64,000 nt of DNA from Pseudomonas sp. KK4 (lineage in GTDB: Bacteria; Pseudomonadota; Gammaproteobacteria; Pseudomonadales; Pseudomonadaceae): NCBI RefSeq assembly GCF_001984065.1, contig NZ_LYVP01000011.1, forward strand, positions 1-64,000. The letters run 5' to 3'. Position numbers and translations under genes: made by a program. The notes under the pieces were generated by a model. The model made no database searches, was not told the origin of the DNA, and was given only the letters and a program-made list of their open reading frames with translations. Below are positions 58,790-64,000 of the stretch, piece by piece (the stretch's first letter is position 1; each line of letters starts with the position of its first letter).

Positions 58790-58919
58790 TGTGGCGAGGG
58801 ACCTTGCTCCCGTCCGACTGCGCAGCAGTCAAACCCTGTCACCCGGACTGCCAGGCAGATCAGGGCAGCAGGTTTTGGGGCCGCTGCGCAGCCCGACGGG
58901 AGCAAGCTCCCTCGCCACA
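58790..58919. repeat. Second-type REP pair (GCGAGGGA class)
   Basis: Inverted copies of TGTGGCGAGGGAnCTTGCTC at each end with internal stems CGACTGCGCAGCAGTC and GGGGCCGCTGCGCAGC. Same class as 35596-35728. Confidence 0.85.
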
Positions 58920-58945
58920 AAAGACTCTGAGCTCCCTTTGGCCCA

Positions 58946-59221
58946 TCAATCCCGATAAAACACCTGCACCAGGTGATACCCGAACTTGCTCTTGATCGGC
59001 CCATGCACCACTCGCAGCGGTTTCTTGAAGATCACCGCATCGATCGCCCCCACCATCTGCCCCGGTCTTACTTCACCCAGATCACCGCCGCGCTTGCCCG
59101 AGGGGCAGGTGGAGTACTTCTTGGCCAGTACGTCGAACGCTTCACCCTTGGCAATGCGTTGCTTGAGTTGCTCGGCTTCTTCCGAGGTTTTCACCAGAAT
59201 ATGGCGGGCTTGAGCTTTCAT
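58946..59221 (-). CDS. Parvulin-type peptidyl-prolyl isomerase
   Basis: A 91-residue single parvulin domain, cytoplasmic, similar to PpiC. Motifs: ARHILVKT at the start, FDVLAKKYSTCPSG, GGDLGEVRPGQMV and the final FGYHLVQV with the conserved His. It catalyses cis/trans isomerisation of prolyl bonds in folding. Confidence 0.93.
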   Translation of the reverse strand: MKAQARHILVKTSEEAEQLKQRIAKGEAFDVLAKKYSTCPSGKRGGDLGEVRPGQMVGAIDAVIFKKPLRVVHGPIKSKFGYHLVQVFYRD

Positions 59222-59276
59222 GGGGCAGGTACCTGGTCACAGTAGCAATAGCGAGGGCGCGCGATTATGCCCTAAC

Positions 59277-61814
59277 TCAGTCGGGTTGGCCGATCATCGT
59301 GCGAATCTTGTTCGCCAGCAGATCAATGGAAAACGGCTTGGCCACCATGTCCATGCCTTCTTCGAGAAAGCCCTGACGTTCGGCGGCCATCTGCGCGTAA
59401 CCGGTCATGAACAGCACCTTGATCTGCGGCCGGCGCTGGCGGGCGATTTCCGCCAGTTGCCGGCCGTTCATGCCCGGCAGCCCGACATCAGTCACCAGCA
59501 GATCGACCCGCAGGTCCGACTCGAGCAAGGGCAGGGCGGTTCTCGCGTCTTCGGCCTCGAACGCGCGATAACCCAGCTCCTTGAGCAAATTGAGCACCAG
59601 CATGCGGACCGCCGGATCGTCCTCCACCAGCACCACGGTTTCCCCGGCAATCGCTGGCGGCGCCTCGCCGATCACCGGCGACAGCACCGCTTGTGGCGCC
59701 TCCTCAAGCAGGCGCGGCAGGTACAGGCGCACGCTGGTGCCCTGGCCCGGCAGGCTGAACAGGCTGACATGGCCGCCCGACTGCTGGGCGAAGCCGTAGA
59801 TCATCGATAGGCCAAGCCCCGTGCCCTGGCCGATGGGTTTGGTGGTGAAGAACGGATCGAAGGCCTTGGCCAGCACCTTGGGGGTCATGCCGGTGCCGTT
59901 GTCGCTGACGGCGATCATCAGGTAGTCGCCGGCCTTGACCGGTTCCAGGGTGTTGATGTCACTGCTGTCGAGGTACACGTTGGCGGTTTCGATGCGCAGT
60001 TCGCCACTCTCGGGCATCGCATCCCGGGCGTTGATCACCAGGTTGAGCAGGGCGTTTTCCAACTGGCTGACGTCGGTGCTGACCGGCCAGATGTCGTCCG
60101 CCAGCTGCAGGATGAGCTGGATGTGATCGCCCTTGGTGCGGCTGAACAGGTCTTCCAGCGAGCGAATCAGATCGTTGGCATTGAGTGGCTTGCGGTCCAG
60201 CGACTGGCGCCGCGAGAACGCCAGCAAGCGGTGGGTGAGGGCGGCCGCGCGGTTGGCCGAGGACACCGCCGCTTCAGTGAATCGGGCGATTTCCGCCGTG
60301 CGGCCGTCGGCGATGTAGCGCTGCATCAGGTCGAGGCTGCCGATGATCCCAGTGAGCATGTTGTTGAAGTCATGGGCGATGCCGCCGGTGAGCTGGCCCA
60401 CCGCTTCCATTTTCTGCGCATGGCGCAAGGCGTCTTCGGCGCGTTCGCGCTCGAACATTTCGCTCTGCAGGCGCTGGTTGGTCTCGGCCAGTTGCCGGGT
60501 GCGGGCCGCGACGCGTTCTTCGAGGGTTTCGTTGAGGTTGCGCAGGGCCTCTTCGGTCTGTTTGCGCTCGGTCTCGTCGATCACGAAGATGTAAAAGCCA
60601 TTGACGGCACCGTCCGCGCCGTGACGCGGCAAATAATTCATCAGGGCATGGCGGATGCTGCCGTCGCGGTGCGGCGTGTCAATGCTGAAGCAGCAGGGCT
60701 TGCCTGACAGCGCCTGGGCAATGTGCTCGGCGCGCAAGGCATAGGCCTCTTCGCCGAGCACCTCGCGGACGGTTTTGCCATAGAGCTCCTGGGGGGTGAG
60801 GCCGTACCAGTCCAGGTAGGCCGAGTTGTTCAGGCGAAAACGCTCCTCGTGGTCGACGTAACTGATCAGGATCGGCATGGCATTGATGATCAGTTGCAGT
60901 TCGTTCTGGCTCTGGCGCAGGGCCTGTTCGGTGTTTTTGCGCGCGGTCAGGTCCAGGGCGGCGCCGAGGAAACGGATCGGCCGGCCATGGTGGTCCTTGT
61001 AGCAGCGTCCACGGGCGAACACCCAGCGCACCTGCCCGTCGGGCAGTAACAGGCGATATTCCACGGCGTATTCGGCACCCTGGGCAATGCACTGCTTGAT
61101 GCTGCGGGCAATCATGGCGCGGTCTTGCGGGTGGACCCCGTGCAGGTATTCGCTGATCGGCAACTGGCCGGCCTTGGCCGGATCGATGCCATGCAACTGG
61201 GCGAAATGGGCATCGGCAATGAAGCGGTCTTCGTTGATGTCCCAGTCCCAGGTGCCCACCGCGTCTGTGGCGGCGAGGGCCAGTTGCAGGCGTTCTTCGG
61301 TTTCCTGCTGGGCCTTGAGGCTGGCGGCCGAGCGCTGTTCCAGTTCCAGGGCAATGCGCCGGCGTTCATTGGTTTCGATGGCGGTCACCAGAATGCCGGC
61401 CACTTCAGCCCTTTCGTCGCGAATCGGGCTGTAGGTCAAATCGAGCCATAAGTCGGAATCTTTCCCGTCGCGTTGCAAGGTGAAGCGTTGCTCGCTGTAG
61501 GTCCGCACCTGGCCTTGTAGGACGGCGCTGTAAATGGGGTGGGTAAAGTCCTGGAGTTCCGGCCAGATCTGGTGTGTCGGCTGTCCGAAAGCGTGCGGGT
61601 GCTTGCTGCCGGCCAGCAGGGCGAAGCCGTCGTTGTAGATCTGGGTCAGCTGCGGCCCCCAGAGCAGCAGCATCGGCATCGGCGAGTGGATCACGATGTC
61701 CACGGCGGTGCGCAGGCTCTGGGGCCAGGTACTGGCGTCGCCCAGCGGGCTGTTCGCCCAGTCGAGCCGGGCGATCAGGGCCTGGGCATCGCTGCCGGTA
61801 GGTGATGGGTTCAT
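59277..61814 (-). CDS. PAS-containing hybrid histidine kinase
   Basis: An 845-residue soluble hybrid kinase. Order: an N-terminal PAS/GAF-like region (about 10-150), two further PAS domains (about 190-310 and 320-440), a coiled coil, His box [14 protein letters not shown] (near 510), HATPase (SDNGTGM, GTGLGLS) and a C-terminal receiver ([13 protein letters not shown], Asp near 780). Its C-terminal half resembles the hybrid kinase at 198-2141. ATG 61814 is chosen because CAGGA lies 7 nt upstream; the longer frame to 61895 overlaps the divergent gene's leader. The signal is unknown. Confidence 0.9.
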   Translation of the reverse strand: MNPSPTGSDAQALIARLDWANSPLGDASTWPQSLRTAVDIVIHSPMPMLLLWGPQLTQIYNDGFALLAGSKHPHAFGQPTHQIWPELQDFTHPIYSAVLQGQVRTYSEQRFTLQRDGKDSDLWLDLTYSPIRDERAEVAGILVTAIETNERRRIALELEQRSAASLKAQQETEERLQLALAATDAVGTWDWDINEDRFIADAHFAQLHGIDPAKAGQLPISEYLHGVHPQDRAMIARSIKQCIAQGAEYAVEYRLLLPDGQVRWVFARGRCYKDHHGRPIRFLGAALDLTARKNTEQALRQSQNELQLIINAMPILISYVDHEERFRLNNSAYLDWYGLTPQELYGKTVREVLGEEAYALRAEHIAQALSGKPCCFSIDTPHRDGSIRHALMNYLPRHGADGAVNGFYIFVIDETERKQTEEALRNLNETLEERVAARTRQLAETNQRLQSEMFERERAEDALRHAQKMEAVGQLTGGIAHDFNNMLTGIIGSLDLMQRYIADGRTAEIARFTEAAVSSANRAAALTHRLLAFSRRQSLDRKPLNANDLIRSLEDLFSRTKGDHIQLILQLADDIWPVSTDVSQLENALLNLVINARDAMPESGELRIETANVYLDSSDINTLEPVKAGDYLMIAVSDNGTGMTPKVLAKAFDPFFTTKPIGQGTGLGLSMIYGFAQQSGGHVSLFSLPGQGTSVRLYLPRLLEEAPQAVLSPVIGEAPPAIAGETVVLVEDDPAVRMLVLNLLKELGYRAFEAEDARTALPLLESDLRVDLLVTDVGLPGMNGRQLAEIARQRRPQIKVLFMTGYAQMAAERQGFLEEGMDMVAKPFSIDLLANKIRTMIGQPD

Positions 61815-61931
61815 CAAGGTGTCCTGCAATGTCGGTCGATGTGCGGCGTCTACTATGCTTGCAGAGCGATGACTGCTCCGACCCTTTACGGTCATTTATA
61901 TCAATTGAATGCTTCGCGGATGCTTTTTGCC

Positions 61932-63041
61932 ATGGAAATCGATGCATTGTTGAAACGACTGGCCAGCCAGGATGGCTCTGACCTGTACCTGGCCACCGGT
62001 GCGCCGCCCAGTGCGCGGTTCGACGGTATTGTTACACCCCTGGCCGAACAATCGTTCAAACCGGGGGAAATTGCGGCGATGGCGGCGTCCATCATGGACG
62101 CCGAACAGCGTCTGGAGTTCGATCGTGAACTGGAGATGAACCTGGCGATTTCCCTGACGGGGATCGGGCGTTTCCGGGTCAATATTTTCAAACAGCGCAA
62201 CGACGTGTCGATGGTGATTCGTAACGTCAAGCTCGACATTCCGCGTTTCGAAGACCTCAAGTTGCCGGCGGTGCTGCTGGACACGGTGATGCTCAAGCAG
62301 GGCCTGATGCTGTTCGTCGGCGCCACCGATTCGGGCAAGTCCACGTCGCTTGCGGCGTTGATCGACTACCGCAACCGCCACAGCCGCGGGCATATCGTCA
62401 CCATCGAAGACCCGATCGAATACATCCATCGGCACAAGTTGTCGATCATCAACCAGCGCGAAGTCGGCGTCGATACCCGCAGCTTCCATACGGCCCTGAA
62501 AAACACCCTGCGCCAGGCGCCGGATGTGGTACTGATCGGCGAAATCCGCGACCGGGAAACCATGGAGCATGCACTGGCCTTCGCCGATACGGGGCACCTG
62601 GTGATTTCCACCTTGCACGCCCACAACGCCAACCAGGCGTTGGACCGCATCCTCAACTTTTTCCCGGAGGAGCGCCGGGGTCAGTTGCTCAACGACCTGG
62701 GCAACAACCTCAAGGCGTTCGTGTCCCAACGCCTGGTACGCACCCGCGACGGGCAGCGGCGGGTGGCGGTGGAGGTGATGCTGGGGACGCCGACGGTGGG
62801 CGATCTTATCCGGCTCAACCGGTTTGCCGAGATCAAGGAGATCATGGAGAAGTCCACGGCGCAGGGGATGCAGACGTTTGATGGGGCGTTGTTCGAGTTG
62901 GTGGTGGAAGGGGCGATCGATGAAGAGGAAGCGTTGAAGTATGCGGACTCGGTGAACAACCTGCGGTTGCGGTTGAAACTGCATGCTGAAACCACGCCTG
63001 CTGCCCACGCGCCCCCGGGCGACTGGGGCCTCATCGACTGA
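61932..63041 (+). CDS. PilT/PilU-type pilus ATPase
   Basis: A 369-residue secretion/retraction ATPase. N-terminal PAS-like domain with SDLYLATGAPPSARFDG, Walker A VGATDSGKST (near 135), Asp-box IEDPIEYIH, Walker B-like DVVLIGEIRD with HTGH-like ADTGHLVISTLHAHN. It is closest to PilU by its Walker A and length. No pil gene is next to it, so it is an orphan copy. ATG 61932 gives the family N-terminus; the open frame from 61839 is not used. Confidence 0.87.
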   Translation: MEIDALLKRLASQDGSDLYLATGAPPSARFDGIVTPLAEQSFKPGEIAAMAASIMDAEQRLEFDRELEMNLAISLTGIGRFRVNIFKQRNDVSMVIRNVKLDIPRFEDLKLPAVLLDTVMLKQGLMLFVGATDSGKSTSLAALIDYRNRHSRGHIVTIEDPIEYIHRHKLSIINQREVGVDTRSFHTALKNTLRQAPDVVLIGEIRDRETMEHALAFADTGHLVISTLHAHNANQALDRILNFFPEERRGQLLNDLGNNLKAFVSQRLVRTRDGQRRVAVEVMLGTPTVGDLIRLNRFAEIKEIMEKSTAQGMQTFDGALFELVVEGAIDEEEALKYADSVNNLRLRLKLHAETTPAAHAPPGDWGLID

Positions 63042-63052
63042 CACAGACCCCC

Positions 63053-63140
63053 TGTGGGAGCGGGCTTGCTCGCGAAGGCGGTGTGTCAGCTACATAAATG
63101 TTGATTGACACACCGCCTTCGCGAGCAAGCCCGCTCCCAC
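63053..63140. repeat. REPIN
   Basis: An inverted pair of the main REP type between the convergent pilus ATPase and acetoacetyl-CoA synthetase genes. Confidence 0.9.
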
Positions 63141-63155
63141 CGGGTGAACTGTATT

Positions 63156-64000
63156 TCAATCCTTGAGTTCGGGGCGGTCGCGGAACTGCTCCAGCGCCTG
63201 CGGGTTGGCCAGGGCGTCGGTGTTTTTCACCTTTTGCCCATGCACCACGTTGCGCACCGCCAACTCGACGATCTTGCCGCTGATGGTCCGGGGGATATCG
63301 CTGACCGCAACGATCTTCGCCGGCACATGGCGTGGTGTGGTGTTGGCGCGGATGACTTGGCGGATCTGTTGCTGCAACGCGTCATCCAGCACCTGCCCAT
63401 CCTGCAAGCGCACGAACAGCACCACGCGCACATCGTTCTGCCATTGCTGACCGATGGCCACGCTGTCCAACACCTGCGGGACTTTTTCCACCTGACGGTA
63501 GATTTCCGCGGTACCGATGCGCACGCCGCCGGGGTTGAGCACGGCGTCGGAACGGCCGTGGATCATCATCGCGCCGTGGGGCAACTGTTCGGCGTAATCG
63601 CCCTGGGCCCAGACACCCGGAAACTGACTGAAGTAGGAGGCGCGCAGTTTTTCACCGTCCGGGTCATTCCACAGGCCGATGGGGATCGCCGGGAAGTGCC
63701 GGGTGCACACCAGCTCACCTTTTTCGCCGATTACCGGCCGACCTTCGTCGTTCCACACTTCGACGGCCATGGCCAGGCTCTTGCCCTGCATCTCGCCACG
63801 GCGCACCGCTTGCCACGGGTTGCCATTGGCGAAGCACGACACGATATCGGTGCCGCCGGACATCGAAGCCAGGCACAGGTCGGCCTTGAGATCACGGTAA
63901 ACGTAGTCGTAGCTCTGCGGCGACAACGCGGAGCCGGTGCACAGCAGGGTTTTCAGGCTGCCCAGGTCATGGCTTTGCGCAGGCTTCACGCCGCTGCTTT
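63156..64000 (-). CDS. Acetoacetyl-CoA synthetase, C-terminal part (runs off the window)
   Basis: The last 281 or so residues of an adenylate-forming enzyme; the frame is still open at base 64000, so the N-terminus lies beyond. Motifs: [30 protein letters not shown] [32 protein letters not shown], and the catalytic Lys in [15 protein letters not shown]. The GGTD and SGK contexts match acetoacetate-CoA ligase, which activates acetoacetate for ketone-body or leucine catabolism. Confidence 0.9.
   Translation of the reverse strand, partial: SSGVKPAQSHDLGSLKTLLCTGSALSPQSYDYVYRDLKADLCLASMSGGTDIVSCFANGNPWQAVRRGEMQGKSLAMAVEVWNDEGRPVIGEKGELVCTRHFPAIPIGLWNDPDGEKLRASYFSQFPGVWAQGDYAEQLPHGAMMIHGRSDAVLNPGGVRIGTAEIYRQVEKVPQVLDSVAIGQQWQNDVRVVLFVRLQDGQVLDDALQQQIRQVIRANTTPRHVPAKIVAVSDIPRTISGKIVELAVRNVVHGQKVKNTDALANPQALEQFRDRPELKD

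Overview
The window is a gene-dense, GC-rich chromosomal segment that reads as a Pseudomonas of the fluorescens group. The grounds are the aerobic cobalamin gene set (cobN, cobW, cobM, cobE, cbtAB), a fatty-acid cis/trans isomerase, a B12-dependent metH, a single-chain siroheme reductase with a DUF934 partner, and above all the many REP/REPIN repeats of the type seen in fluorescent pseudomonads. No rRNA, tRNA, CRISPR array, prophage or insertion sequence was seen.

Layout. 1-5625 (minus strand) is a stressosome-type operon, rsbR-rsbS-rsbT followed by a fused ATPase/PP2C-like phosphatase, a histidine kinase and a hybrid kinase. 5.8-10.4 kb holds small stress and envelope genes (DUF4142, DUF465, a 51-residue acidic protein), an SMP-30-like protein paired with a fatty-acid hydroxylase fused to SRPBCC, and a LysR regulator. 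10.5-15.5 kb has a GH63-like glycosidase, an SCP2 protein, a histidine phosphatase and SohB. 15.7-24.4 kb is the main accessory block: two overlapping paralogous giant genes with leucine-rich repeats and NEL (IpaH-type ubiquitin ligase) C-termini. Both appear to lack the catalytic cysteine, and the second is cut short at a REP element.

24.5-35.6 kb is core metabolism: sulfite/nitrite reductase, a periplasmic binding protein, metH, cti and nfuA. 35.7-45.5 kb is the cobalamin region. Two divergent cobalamin riboswitches control cbtB-cbtA-cobE-cobM on the minus strand and cobW-cobN-chlI/chlD on the plus strand. Two details stand out here. cobN carries an in-frame REPIN. chlI ends at a textbook -1 frameshift site (A AAA AAG, 5-nt spacer, strong hairpin) that would fuse it to the VWA domain of chlD, so one gene could supply both small chelatase subunits that partner CobN.

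45.5-51.6 kb has an old-yellow-enzyme gene with a divergent MerR regulator and a 19-bp-spacer promoter, a DHA2 MFS pump with a divergent LysR, and a TerC-CBS-CorC membrane protein. 52.0-58.8 kb is a catabolic operon behind a sigma-54-type promoter: a polar amino-acid ABC transporter, RidA, IclR, a DSD1-type PLP enzyme and a PfkB sugar kinase. This set fits uptake and deamination of an amino sugar acid such as D-glucosaminate to 2-keto-3-deoxygluconate, which is then phosphorylated. 58.9-64 kb has a parvulin, a PAS hybrid kinase, an orphan PilT/PilU ATPase and the C-terminal part of acetoacetyl-CoA synthetase running off the window.
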